Positions 6,117 to 14,159 of a DNA stretch of 15,333 nt are shown here, piece after piece. The translations under genes and the position numbers were made by a program. Source of the stretch: an uncultured Desulfovibrio sp. Lineage in GTDB: Bacteria > Desulfobacterota > Desulfovibrionia > Desulfovibrionales > Desulfovibrionaceae. A model generated the notes under the pieces. That model ran no database searches. It was not told the origin of the DNA and worked only from the letters and a program-made list of their open reading frames with translations. Position 1 is the first letter of the stretch; each line of letters starts with the position of its first letter. The stretch covers positions 1 to 15,333 of the forward strand of contig NZ_CASDOY010000051.1 in assembly GCF_949282365.1 (NCBI RefSeq). The letters run 5' to 3'.

Positions 6117-9100
6117 ATGACGATACCATCCTACACGGCAAGCGGTTCCTTGATCCTTTTTTACCCGGGCCTGCTGTTTTTGCTGTACGGCGTGTGGCAG
6201 GCGGTCCGCCAGCGGCAGAACGCCCGCCGGCTCATCCTCTGGGGGGCGGTGCACGATGCCGGCCTGGTCTGTATGGCCCTGGGCGCGGCCAACGCCGCGG
6301 CCGGCACGGGCGTCTGGCTGTTCTTGGCCTTCCAGCTGCTGGCCCGCGGCCTGAGCTGGAGCGCCCTCAATTCCCTGGCCGGGCCCGCCGCCCTGTCGGC
6401 CTCCTTCGCGGACCTGCGCGGCGCCGTCAAACGCCAGCCCGTCAACGGCGCGCTCCTGGCCCTGGGCCTCATGGCCAGCGTGGGCGGCTCGCCCTTCCTG
6501 ATCCCGGAAGGGCGCCTGTTCATCACCCAGGGCGTCCTGGCCGCCGACCTGCCCCTGCACTGGGGCCTGATCTGCACCGTGCTCATGGCCGTGGCGGGCA
6601 CCGTCCTCATCGCCCTGCATGTGGACGCCCTGCGCCAGAGCTTCCTGCAGCCCTGTACCACCGCCTGTGACGAGAGCGAGCAGGGCGGCAGCCGCTTCGA
6701 CGCCCTGACCCTGGTGCTGGGCGTGCTGGTGGCCCTCATGGGCCTGGCCCGCACCCCCCTGCTGGAAGTGGCCGCCGGCTGGGCCGGCCTGCCCGTGCAG
6801 CACGCCTCCGTGCATCCCGCCTTCTGCATCTACTTCGCCGGCGCCTTCGTCTGCGGCGCGGCCGCCTGGATGAAGTTCCGCTGGATGCCCCATCTGGGCG
6901 TGCTGGCCTGTGCCGCCGCCCTGGCGGCGGCCCTGACCCTGGAAGCGCCCGCGCCCGTGGCCCTGCTCTTCCTGGTGATGATCGGCTTCATCGCCTTCAT
7001 CGTCTCGGTCTACTCCATCGGCTACATGGCCCACGCCCACCGGCAGGGCTGGTACTGGTTCTTCCTGCTGCTGACCTTCGCCTCCCTGGCGGGCATCGTC
7101 TCCACGCCCGACATGGCCTCCATGTACGGCTACTGGGAACTGATGACCTTCGCCTCCTACTTCCTGGTGGTGCATGAGGCCGACCGCGTGGCCTTCGACG
7201 CGGGCTTCAAATATTACCTGATGTGCGCGGGCGGCGCGCTGCTGATGCTGCCCGGCATGCTCCTGCTGGGCAACGGCGGCCTCGGCCTGGCCGACGTGCG
7301 CGTCCAGAGCGCCCTGCTCTCGCCCCATGTGCTGAACATGGCCGCCCTGCTCTGCCTCATCGGCTTCGGCGTCAAGGCCGGTCTGGTGCCCCTGCACTCC
7401 TGGCTGCCCGACGCCCACCCCGCCGCGCCTTCCTCGGTGTCCGGTCCCCTGTCCGGCATCATCACCAAGATGGGCATGTTCGGCCTGGTGGTCCTGCTGC
7501 TGGGCCAGACCAACGGCGCGCTCTTTGACAGCGATTACGTCTTCGGCCTGTCCTGGTTCGGCTCCGTGCTGACCTTCATGGGCGCGGCCACCCTGATCTT
7601 CGGCGAGCTCATGGCCCTGAAGCAGGACGACATCAAGCGCATGCTGGCCTACTCCACCCTGGGGCAGCTGGGCGAGATCGCCCTGGTGCTGGGCATGGGC
7701 ACCTGGCTGGCCACGGCCGGCGCCCTGTCGCACATGCTCAGCCACGCCATCATGAAGGACCTGCTCTTCCTCGGCGCGGGCGCCCTCATCCTGCGCGTGG
7801 GCAGCCGCAAGCTCTCCGACCTGCGCGGCCTCGGCCAGTGCATGCCCTGGACCGTGAGCTGCATGGCCGTGGGCCTGGTCTGCATCATGGGCCTGCCGCC
7901 CTTCACGGCCTTCTTCAGCAAGTACCTGATGATCCAGTCCGCCATCCATGCCGGGCATCCCGTGCTGGCGGCCCTGATCCTGGCCGGCTCCCTGGTGGGC
8001 GCCATCTACTATGTGCGCATCCTCAAGACCCTGGTCTTCGAGGAACGCCCCGCCGGTCTGCCCGCCGTGGAAGAAGCCCCGTGGTCCATCCGCGGCGCGC
8101 TCATGGCCCTGGCCGCCCTCAGCCTGCTGCTGGGCCTCGCGCCCTGGGCCCCGCTCGCCCTGGTCATCCCCGTGGCCTCGGCCTGCTTCTCCCCGGCCTC
8201 CATGGATCTGGTGGTCCTGCAGTCCGTCATGGCGCCCTGGCCCGTCTATGTGGCGGTGCCCGTGTTCGGCGCGCTGCTGCCGGCCTTCTTCCGCCGCGAT
8301 CCCGTCCGGGCCGCCCGCTCCAGCGCCTTCGTGCTGCTGCTGACCGCCGTCCTGGTGATCTTCCTGGGCCGCGACCTGGATACCCTGAGCTACTGCTTCG
8401 CCCTCATCGTGCCGCTCATCGGCGCGCTCAACGTCTTCTACGCCCAGGGCTACATGGCCCACAGCCACACCCAGTGGCGCTTCTACTGCGCCTTCACCGC
8501 CATGTGCGGCGGCCTGGTGGGCATGTCCGCCAGCACCTACCTCTTCCAGTTCTTCCTGTTCTGGGAGATCATGAGTTCGTGGACGCTCTACATGGCCATC
8601 GCCCATGAAGGCGACAGGGCCTCGCTGCGCGAAGCCTTCAAGTACTTCTTCTTCAACGTGCTGGGCGCGGGCTTCATCTTCGTGGGCGTCTGCGTGCTCG
8701 GTCCGGCCACGCCCTTCACCTCCGCGTCCATGCAGCAGCTCACCGGCCTCTTCGCCCTGCCCGGCTGGGTGGTCTGGGGCGGCACGGCCCTGCTGGCCAT
8801 CGGCTTCGTCATGAAGGCCGCCCAGCTGCCCTTCCGCATCGACTGGCAGATGCATCCGGCCCTGGCCCCCACGCCCGTGTCCGGCTACATATCCTCGGTG
8901 CTGCTGAAGAGCGCCATCCTGGGCCTCATCAAGCTCTTCATGCTCCTGGGCGGCAGCCTGGCCATGCTCGGCATCAGCGCGGCCTGGCCCAATGAGCTCA
9001 TCCAGACCGCGGTCATGTGGATCGGCGGCATCACCATCGTCATGGCCGCCACCCAGGCCCTGCTGGTCAACAACCTGAAGCTGGTCTTCATCTACTCCAC

Positions 9101-9902
9101 CGTGAGCCAGATCGGCTACATGGTGCTGGCCGTGGCCGCCGGCGGCGCCCTGGGCTACGCGGGCGGCATGCTGCATGTGGTCAACCACGTCTTCTTCAAG
9201 GACCTGCTCTTCCTCGTCTGCGGCGCCGTGATGTTCGCCACCCACGCCGACAGCCTGGACGATCTGGGCGGCATCGGCCGCAAGATGCCCTTCACCTTGT
9301 GCATGTTCGCCATCGCCGGCCTGTCCGTGGTGGGCGTGCCGCCCACCAGCGGCTTCTCGTCCAAGTGGATCATCTACCATGCCCTGATGCAGGCGGACCA
9401 GCCCTTCCTGGCCCTGCTCTCGCTGGTGGGCAGCGTGCTGACCCTGGCCTATATCGCCAAGTTCCTGCACGCGGCTTTCCTGGGCCAGCCCTCCGGCCGT
9501 CTGGATGAAGTGCGGGAGGCCCCGCTGACCATGCGCGTGCCCATGGGCATCCTGGCCGCGGGCTGCATCCTGACCGGCGTCTTCCCCGGCCTGATGCTCT
9601 GGCCCATCAACGCCATCCTGGGCGACTACAGCGCCGGCCAGCTCGTGGTGGGCCTCTCGGGCCTGCAGGAAGGCCCCGGCGCCTGGAACGCCACCGGCCT
9701 GTGCGTGATGATGGCCATCGCCGCCGCCGCCGGCTGGTACTTCGTGCGCCGCTTCGTGGTCCTGCGCGAAGTGGACGTGCACACCTGCGGCCTGCCCACC
9801 GAAGTGGCCACCAGCCGCATGGCCCCGTCGGGCGTCTACGGCGGGCTGGTTCGCCGCCTGGCCTGGTTCCCGGGCAATACCAGCGTAGACAACAAGAGCT
9901 AG
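6117..9902 (+). CDS. cooM: CooM: double antiporter-like membrane subunit of energy-converting hydrogenase
   Basis: A very hydrophobic 1,261-residue inner-membrane protein, the length expected of CooM. It holds two proton-antiporter (NuoL/M/N, MrpA/D-type) modules. Module 1 shows the conserved acid in GYWELMTFAS (Glu341), the lysine in FGVKAGLVPLHSWLPDAH (Lys420) and KQDDIKRMLAYSTLGQLG. Module 2 repeats this with FWEIMSSW (Glu817), VMKAAQLPFRIDWQ (Lys900) and NNLKLVFIYSTVSQIGYM. The first 190 or so residues add further helices. These charged residues form the ion pathway in complex I relatives, so CooM should translocate H+ or Na+, driven by electron transfer in CooLXUH. The ATG has only a weak GGGG ribosome site 5 nt upstream. 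It is the first gene of the operon and is followed 15 nt later by cooK. Confidence 0.93.
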   Translation: MTIPSYTASGSLILFYPGLLFLLYGVWQAVRQRQNARRLILWGAVHDAGLVCMALGAANAAAGTGVWLFLAFQLLARGLSWSALNSLAGPAALSASFADLRGAVKRQPVNGALLALGLMASVGGSPFLIPEGRLFITQGVLAADLPLHWGLICTVLMAVAGTVLIALHVDALRQSFLQPCTTACDESEQGGSRFDALTLVLGVLVALMGLARTPLLEVAAGWAGLPVQHASVHPAFCIYFAGAFVCGAAAWMKFRWMPHLGVLACAAALAAALTLEAPAPVALLFLVMIGFIAFIVSVYSIGYMAHAHRQGWYWFFLLLTFASLAGIVSTPDMASMYGYWELMTFASYFLVVHEADRVAFDAGFKYYLMCAGGALLMLPGMLLLGNGGLGLADVRVQSALLSPHVLNMAALLCLIGFGVKAGLVPLHSWLPDAHPAAPSSVSGPLSGIITKMGMFGLVVLLLGQTNGALFDSDYVFGLSWFGSVLTFMGAATLIFGELMALKQDDIKRMLAYSTLGQLGEIALVLGMGTWLATAGALSHMLSHAIMKDLLFLGAGALILRVGSRKLSDLRGLGQCMPWTVSCMAVGLVCIMGLPPFTAFFSKYLMIQSAIHAGHPVLAALILAGSLVGAIYYVRILKTLVFEERPAGLPAVEEAPWSIRGALMALAALSLLLGLAPWAPLALVIPVASACFSPASMDLVVLQSVMAPWPVYVAVPVFGALLPAFFRRDPVRAARSSAFVLLLTAVLVIFLGRDLDTLSYCFALIVPLIGALNVFYAQGYMAHSHTQWRFYCAFTAMCGGLVGMSASTYLFQFFLFWEIMSSWTLYMAIAHEGDRASLREAFKYFFFNVLGAGFIFVGVCVLGPATPFTSASMQQLTGLFALPGWVVWGGTALLAIGFVMKAAQLPFRIDWQMHPALAPTPVSGYISSVLLKSAILGLIKLFMLLGGSLAMLGISAAWPNELIQTAVMWIGGITIVMAATQALLVNNLKLVFIYSTVSQIGYMVLAVAAGGALGYAGGMLHVVNHVFFKDLLFLVCGAVMFATHADSLDDLGGIGRKMPFTLCMFAIAGLSVVGVPPTSGFSSKWIIYHALMQADQPFLALLSLVGSVLTLAYIAKFLHAAFLGQPSGRLDEVREAPLTMRVPMGILAAGCILTGVFPGLMLWPINAILGDYSAGQLVVGLSGLQEGPGAWNATGLCVMMAIAAAAGWYFVRRFVVLREVDVHTCGLPTEVATSRMAPSGVYGGLVRRLAWFPGNTSVDNKS

Positions 9903-9917
9903 GAAGGAGAACCCGAG

Positions 9918-10880
9918 ATGACCGACATCATTCTTGGTGTGCTGCACATGTGCATTTTCCCCGGCGGCCTGTTCGCGCTGGCTGTGGGGCTGTTGTTCAA
10001 GGGGCTCGACCGCCGCGTGGAGGCCCGCCTGCAGCGCCGCGTGGGCCCGCCGCTGATCCAGCCCCTGCTGGACATCGCCAAACTGCTGACCAAGGAGACC
10101 CTGATCCCCAAGACCGCCGTGCGCAGCGTCTTCCTGGCCGCGCCTGTGGTGGGCTTTGCCGGCATGGCCGTCTGCGCGGCCTTCATCCCCGTGCCGGGCG
10201 TCTTTGACGGCCTGTACAACATGGGCGACCTGCTGGTGCTCTTCTACCTGCTGCCCATCCCGGCCATCGCCATCATGCTGGGCGGCTCGGCCTCCAGCTC
10301 GCCCTTCGGCGCCATCGGCTTCTCACGCGAGATGCTCATGATGCTGGCCTACGAGACCCCTCTGCTCATGATCCTGCTGGCCGTGGCCATGCTGGTGGGC
10401 AAGGCCACCGGCACGGGCGCGCAGTTCTCGCTGCTGGCCATCGTGGACTGGCAGCAGGGGGCCGGCTCCCTGGGCCTGAACCCGGTCATGATCCCGGCCC
10501 TGCTGGCCTACCTGATCTTCCTGCCCGGCACCATGGGCGTGCCGCCCTTCGACATCCCCGAAGCCGAGACCGAAGTGCTGGAAGGCCCCCTGCTGGAATA
10601 CGGCGGCCCCCTGCTGGCCCTGTTCCAGATCGGCTCCGCCCTCAAGACCTTCGTGGTCCTGGGCCTGGGCGTGGCCCTGTTCTTCCCCGGCACCATCTCC
10701 GACACCTGGATCGTCAACCTGCTCTGGTTCGTCTTCAAGTGCCTGGTGCTGATGCTGCTGTCGCTGACCCTGGTCAAGTCCGCCACCGGGCGTTTCCGCA
10801 TCGACCAGGCGTTCCGCTTTTATGTGAAGGTCCCCACCGCGCTGGCTCTGCTGAGCCTGGTGCTGGTGTGGGCGCTGTAA
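9918..10880 (+). CDS. cooK: CooK: NuoH-like membrane anchor subunit of hydrogenase
   Basis: A 320-residue membrane protein of the NuoH/HycD/EchB family, which joins the antiporter arm to the catalytic module and forms part of the quinone-cavity-like region. Family signatures are visible in order: RRVEARLQRRVGPPLIQPLL near residue 35, LGGSASSSPFGAIGFSREML, and GVPPFDIPEAETEVLEGPLL (around residues 207-226), whose glutamates are strongly conserved in the family. At least seven hydrophobic segments can be read. AGGAGA ends 8 nt before the ATG. The gene sits 15 nt after cooM and 11 nt before cooL. Confidence 0.93.
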   Translation: MTDIILGVLHMCIFPGGLFALAVGLLFKGLDRRVEARLQRRVGPPLIQPLLDIAKLLTKETLIPKTAVRSVFLAAPVVGFAGMAVCAAFIPVPGVFDGLYNMGDLLVLFYLLPIPAIAIMLGGSASSSPFGAIGFSREMLMMLAYETPLLMILLAVAMLVGKATGTGAQFSLLAIVDWQQGAGSLGLNPVMIPALLAYLIFLPGTMGVPPFDIPEAETEVLEGPLLEYGGPLLALFQIGSALKTFVVLGLGVALFFPGTISDTWIVNLLWFVFKCLVLMLLSLTLVKSATGRFRIDQAFRFYVKVPTALALLSLVLVWAL

Positions 10881-10891
10881 GGAGGTCGGGC

Positions 10892-11341
10892 ATGAGTCTG
10901 GACAACATGCTCAAGAAACTGTCGGTACGCTCGCCGTGGCTCTTCCGCATCAACGCGGGCTCCTGCAACGGCTGCGACGTGGAACTGGCCACCACGGCCT
11001 GCATCCCCCGCTATGACGTGGAACGCCTGGGGTGCCGGTATTGCGGCAGCCCCCGTCATGCCGACATCGTGCTCATCACCGGCCCGCTGACCACCCGCGT
11101 GCGCGACCGCGTGCTCGCGGTCTGGAACGAGATCCCCGAGCCCAAAGTCACCGTGGCTGTGGGCATCTGCCCCATCTCCGGCGGCGTGTTCCGCGAAGGC
11201 TACTCCATCGAAGGGCCCATCTCGCGCTACATCCCCGTGGATGTGAACGTGCCCGGCTGTCCGCCCCGCCCCCAGGCCATCCTGGAAGGCGTGGTGCTGG
11301 CGCGCCAGATCTGGCTCAAGAAACTGGGCCTCGAGGGATAA
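10892..11341 (+). CDS. cooL: CooL: [NiFe]-hydrogenase small (electron-transfer) subunit
   Basis: A 149-residue NuoB-like small subunit with the four cysteines that bind the proximal [4Fe-4S] cluster: Cys25 and Cys28 in INAGSCNGCDVEL, Cys93 in GICPISGG and Cys123 in PGCPPRP. It passes electrons between CooX and the NiFe site in CooH. There is no Tat signal and no extra C-terminal cluster domain, as expected of the cytoplasm-facing energy-converting (group 4) type. A further CxxC (Cys48, Cys51 in GCRYCG) is present. The ATG at 10892 follows GGAGG (10881-10885) by 6 nt. Its TAA is immediately followed, without a gap, by the ATG of a small Fe-S ORF. Confidence 0.94.
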   Translation: MSLDNMLKKLSVRSPWLFRINAGSCNGCDVELATTACIPRYDVERLGCRYCGSPRHADIVLITGPLTTRVRDRVLAVWNEIPEPKVTVAVGICPISGGVFREGYSIEGPISRYIPVDVNVPGCPPRPQAILEGVVLARQIWLKKLGLEG

Positions 11342-11536
11342 ATGGACAGGGGGAAGCCCTTGCACCGGCTGGCCGTCCGGCTGGGACTGCGCGACGACGC
11401 GCCCGCGGACGGCACCTCCCCCGCAGCCGAGACAACATCCGGGGAAAACGCCTGCAGGCGCTGCGGCATCTGCCACCACGTCTGCGGCCTGATCCCCCGT
11501 ACGTCCAGAGGCCCGCGACCGGGCCCGGAGGAATGA
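11342..11536 (+). CDS. Small 64-residue protein with one CxxCxxCxxxC iron-sulfur motif
   Basis: This ORF fills the space between cooL and cooX exactly: its ATG directly follows the cooL stop (TAAATG) and its TGA ends 2 nt before the cooX ATG. GAGGG (11333-11337) gives a ribosome site 4 nt upstream. The protein starts MDRGKPLHRLAVRLGLRDD, has a linker rich in Ala, Thr and Ser, then ACRRCGICHHVCGLIPR with Cys38, Cys41, Cys44 and Cys48, enough for one [4Fe-4S] cluster. Its third codon positions are mostly G or C, like the neighbours. It does not correspond to any of the eight named coo/hyp genes in the Desulfovibrio operon as I know it. It may be an extra electron-transfer or assembly protein, or a remnant of a ferredoxin domain; function unknown. 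Confidence 0.6.
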   Translation: MDRGKPLHRLAVRLGLRDDAPADGTSPAAETTSGENACRRCGICHHVCGLIPRTSRGPRPGPEE

Positions 11537-11538
11537 TT

Positions 11539-12120
11539 ATGGCGGGTTTTCTGAAGATTCTGTTCCGCAATCTGCTGCAAGGCCCCAGCACGGACCCCTT
11601 CCCGCTGGGTGAAACATTCACGCCCGAGCGCTTGCGGGGGCGGGTGAAGATCGACCCCAACCTGTGCATGGGCTGCGGCGTGTGCCGTCACGTCTGTGCG
11701 GCCGGGGCCATCAACATCCGCCAGAAACCGGACAAGAGCGGCTACACCATCACCGTCTGGCAGGATTCCTGCTGTCTGTGTGCCTCCTGCCGCCAGTACT
11801 GCCCCACCGGCGCCATGGGCATCATCAACGACTGGCATTCGGCCCATCCCGATGCGGAAAAATTCAGCCGCGTGGAGCAGCAGACCATCAATTACGAGCC
11901 CTGCTCGCACTGCGGCACGCTCATGCGGCCCCTGCCCCTGCCGCTGGCGCAAAAGCTCTACGCCCACAACAGCGAGATCGATCCCGAGACGATCCGGCAC
12001 CTGTGCCCCAAATGCCGCCAGATCGAGGACGCCAAGCGCAGCCTCTGCTACCTGCCCGAGCCTCCCAAGGCCATGGAGCCCACCCGGACCCCGGCTTCGG
12101 CCGCGCCCACCACGGATTAG
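11539..12120 (+). CDS. cooX: CooX: 2x[4Fe-4S] ferredoxin-like subunit of hydrogenase
   Basis: A 193-residue NuoI/HycF/EchF-like subunit with two cluster motifs, CMGCGVCRHVC (Cys43, 46, 49, 53) and CCLCASCRQYCP (Cys78, 81, 84, 88), that wires the small subunit to the electron donor. The C-terminal part carries two further CxxC pairs, CSHCG (122, 125) and CPKC (156, 159), a zinc-ribbon-like arrangement related to the C-terminal cysteines of HycF-type subunits. The start at 11539 was preferred to an in-frame ATG at 11533, because GGAGG (11527-11531) is 7 nt from the former and only 1 nt from the latter. It is followed 21 nt later by cooU. Confidence 0.9.
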   Translation: MAGFLKILFRNLLQGPSTDPFPLGETFTPERLRGRVKIDPNLCMGCGVCRHVCAAGAINIRQKPDKSGYTITVWQDSCCLCASCRQYCPTGAMGIINDWHSAHPDAEKFSRVEQQTINYEPCSHCGTLMRPLPLPLAQKLYAHNSEIDPETIRHLCPKCRQIEDAKRSLCYLPEPPKAMEPTRTPASAAPTTD

Positions 12121-12141
12121 CCGCTTTCACGAGGATTCACC

Positions 12142-12681
12142 ATGCAAGAGATTCTGCAAGGCAATGCCGCGCTCATGGAGGCCCTGGGGGCCCTCTGCAC
12201 CCGCGACAAGGCCGTACACCACAGCACCGACGCCTACGGCAACGCCTTCCACTGGTTCCGCCTGGACCATCCCCGTTTCATGAGCCAGGCCGCCGCCGCC
12301 CTGCAGGGCGCCCGTGCCCGCCTGTGCATGATCACGGCCTACAACCTGAACCAGCTGGGCGAGCAGCAGCAGGAGCTGTGCTACCACTTCGAGCTCCAGG
12401 GCGTGGTCTACAACGTCACCGTCACCCTGACCGCCGAGCACAATACCGTGCCTTCCATCACTCCCATGTTCGCCAATGCCGACTGGCATGAACGGGAGAT
12501 GATGGAGCTCTACGGCGTCCGGGTGGCCAACCAGCCCAACCCGCGCCGCCTCTTCCTCGACGAAGAGCTGGACGAAGGTATCCTCAACGAGGCCGTGCCG
12601 CTGTCCATCATGATGAACGGGGCCTGCACCACGGACCTGTGGGAACGCATTTTGAAAGACAAGGAAAGGAATCGCGCATGA
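12142..12681 (+). CDS. cooU: CooU: NuoC-like 30-kDa-type subunit of hydrogenase
   Basis: A 179-residue protein of the complex I 30 kDa (NuoC/EchD) family, a cofactor-free connector that holds the catalytic large subunit. The family signature is present as ADWHEREMMELYGVRV (from Trp115), followed by PNPRRLFLDEEL, and earlier the beta-sheet stretch YHFELQGVVYNVTVTLT. The ATG follows GAGG after a short gap, and the last codons overlap the cooH start (ATGA), suggesting translational coupling of CooU to CooH. Confidence 0.92.
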   Translation: MQEILQGNAALMEALGALCTRDKAVHHSTDAYGNAFHWFRLDHPRFMSQAAAALQGARARLCMITAYNLNQLGEQQQELCYHFELQGVVYNVTVTLTAEHNTVPSITPMFANADWHEREMMELYGVRVANQPNPRRLFLDEELDEGILNEAVPLSIMMNGACTTDLWERILKDKERNRA

Positions 12682-13766
12682 GCAAGCTCACGACCTTCAC
12701 CATGCCGCTGGGTCCCGTGCATGTGGCGCTCGAGGAGCCCGTCTATTTCAACCTCACCGTGGAAGGCGAGACCATCCGCAAGGTGGAGCTGACCTCCGGC
12801 CATGTGCACCGCGGCATGGAAGCCCTGGCCACCCAGCGCAACCTCATCAAGAACGTCACCCTCACCGAGCGCGTCTGCTCGCTGTGCTCCAACAGTCACA
12901 GCTTCACCTACAGCATGGTGGTGGAGAACGTGCTCGGCATGGAGATCCCCGCCCGTGCCCGCTATCTGCGCGTCATGGCCGAAGAGATCAAGCGCGTGGC
13001 CTCGCATCTGTTCAACACCGCCATCCAGGCCCACATCATCGGCTTCAAGTCCCTGTTCATGCACGTCATGGAAGTGCGCGAGATGATGCAGGACGTGAAG
13101 GAGACCGTCTACGGCAACCGCATGAACCTGGCCTCCAACTGCATCGGCGGCGTCAAATGCGACGTGCCCCCGGAGATGCTCGACTACATCCTGCGCATGC
13201 TGGACAAGGTGGAGCCCGCCGTGGACGAGATCCGCGACATCTACGCCAGCAACGCCATGGTCCTGGGCCGTACCAAGGGCCTGGGCCTGCTGCCCCCCGA
13301 GGACGCCCTGCGCCTGGGCGTGGTGGGGCCTGTGGCGCGCGGCTCCGGCATCGCCGTGGACGTGCGCAAGGATTCGCCCTATGCGGCCTATCCCGATCTG
13401 GAGTTCAAGAGCATCACCCATGACGGCTGCTGCATCCACTCCCGCACCATGGTGCGCCTGGACGAGATCTTCGAATCCTTCAAGCTCATCCGCCAGTGCT
13501 GCCGGCGCATGCCCGAAGGCCCCCACTGCGTGCCCATGCGCCAGATCCACACGGCCGAGGCCTGTGCCCGCAGCGAAGCGCCCCGCGGCGAAGTCTTCTA
13601 TTACATCCGTACCAACGGCACGGACATCCCGGCACGCCTCAAGTGGCGCGTGCCCTCGTACATGAACTGGGAGGCCCTGGGCATCATGATGCGCGACTGC
13701 GCCGTGGCCGACGTGGCCCTGATCACCAACAGCATCGACCCCTGCGTCTCCTGCACGGAGCGCTAG
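12678..13766 (+). CDS. cooH: CooH: catalytic large subunit of energy-converting [NiFe] hydrogenase
   Basis: A 362-residue NuoD-like large subunit that binds the NiFe(CN)2CO active site and makes or uses H2. The N-terminal nickel motif is RVCSLCSNSH (Cys67, Cys70) and the C-terminal one is DPCVSCTER (Cys356, Cys359), both in the CooH/EchE style. The protein ends three residues after the last cysteine. There is thus no C-terminal peptide to be cut off during maturation, as described for CooH and EchE, and no maturation protease gene is found here. The ATG at 12678 overlaps the cooU stop by 4 nt, and AAGGAAAGGA lies 7 nt upstream. Group 4 membership follows from the motifs and the operon. Confidence 0.95.
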   Translation: MSKLTTFTMPLGPVHVALEEPVYFNLTVEGETIRKVELTSGHVHRGMEALATQRNLIKNVTLTERVCSLCSNSHSFTYSMVVENVLGMEIPARARYLRVMAEEIKRVASHLFNTAIQAHIIGFKSLFMHVMEVREMMQDVKETVYGNRMNLASNCIGGVKCDVPPEMLDYILRMLDKVEPAVDEIRDIYASNAMVLGRTKGLGLLPPEDALRLGVVGPVARGSGIAVDVRKDSPYAAYPDLEFKSITHDGCCIHSRTMVRLDEIFESFKLIRQCCRRMPEGPHCVPMRQIHTAEACARSEAPRGEVFYYIRTNGTDIPARLKWRVPSYMNWEALGIMMRDCAVADVALITNSIDPCVSCTER

Positions 13767-13778
13767 GCCGGCAAAAGG

Positions 13779-14159
13779 ATGCATGAGGCGAGTCTGGTCC
13801 AGGGCCTGCTCAAAGTAGCCCTGAAAGCTGTGGACGACCACAACGCGGCCCATCCCGGGCAGCGCATCCGGCGCATCCGCAGCATCACCTGCGAGCTGGG
13901 CCTGATCTCCTGCGTGGAGCCCCGGACCCTGACGGGCTGCTTCGAGATCCTGGCCCAGGGCGGCATGGCCGAAGGCGCGGAACTGGTCCTGCGCACCGCC
14001 CCCCTGCCCTGCCGCTGCGCGGACTGCGGCCATGCATTCGAACTGCACAGACGGCACTTCGTCTGCCCCCACTGCGGCAGCGACGCCATACGCTTCACCG
14101 GCGGACACGGTCTCGTGATGACCGGTCTGGAGGTGGAGCCGGAGGAAAGCCATGATTGA
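13779..14159 (+). CDS. hypA: HypA: nickel insertion chaperone
   Basis: HypA delivers nickel to the hydrogenase large subunit together with HypB. The 126-residue protein starts with the required MHE (His2 is a nickel ligand) and has the structural zinc site CADC (80-83) and CPHC (96-99). The start is fixed by MHE even though AAAAGG directly abuts the ATG, leaving no normal spacing. This suggests weak translation or re-initiation after cooH, whose stop is 12 nt upstream. Its last codons overlap cooF by 8 nt. HypB and the other hyp genes are not in the window. Confidence 0.93.
   Translation: MHEASLVQGLLKVALKAVDDHNAAHPGQRIRRIRSITCELGLISCVEPRTLTGCFEILAQGGMAEGAELVLRTAPLPCRCADCGHAFELHRRHFVCPHCGSDAIRFTGGHGLVMTGLEVEPEESHD

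Noticed and set aside
5901..9947. Minus-strand open frame of 1,348 codons opposite cooM
   Set aside because: Its translation is a His/Gly/Gln/Ala-rich run without domain pattern, typical of the antisense of a GC-rich gene; cooM on the plus strand has clear antiporter motifs.
11533..11541. Alternative cooX start two codons upstream (ATG at 11533)
   Set aside because: It is only 1 nt from the GGAGG, too close for initiation; the ATG at 11539 has 7-nt spacing.
12510..14153. Minus-strand open frame of 547 codons opposite cooH and hypA
   Set aside because: Antisense artefact of high third-position GC; it spans several well-supported plus-strand genes.
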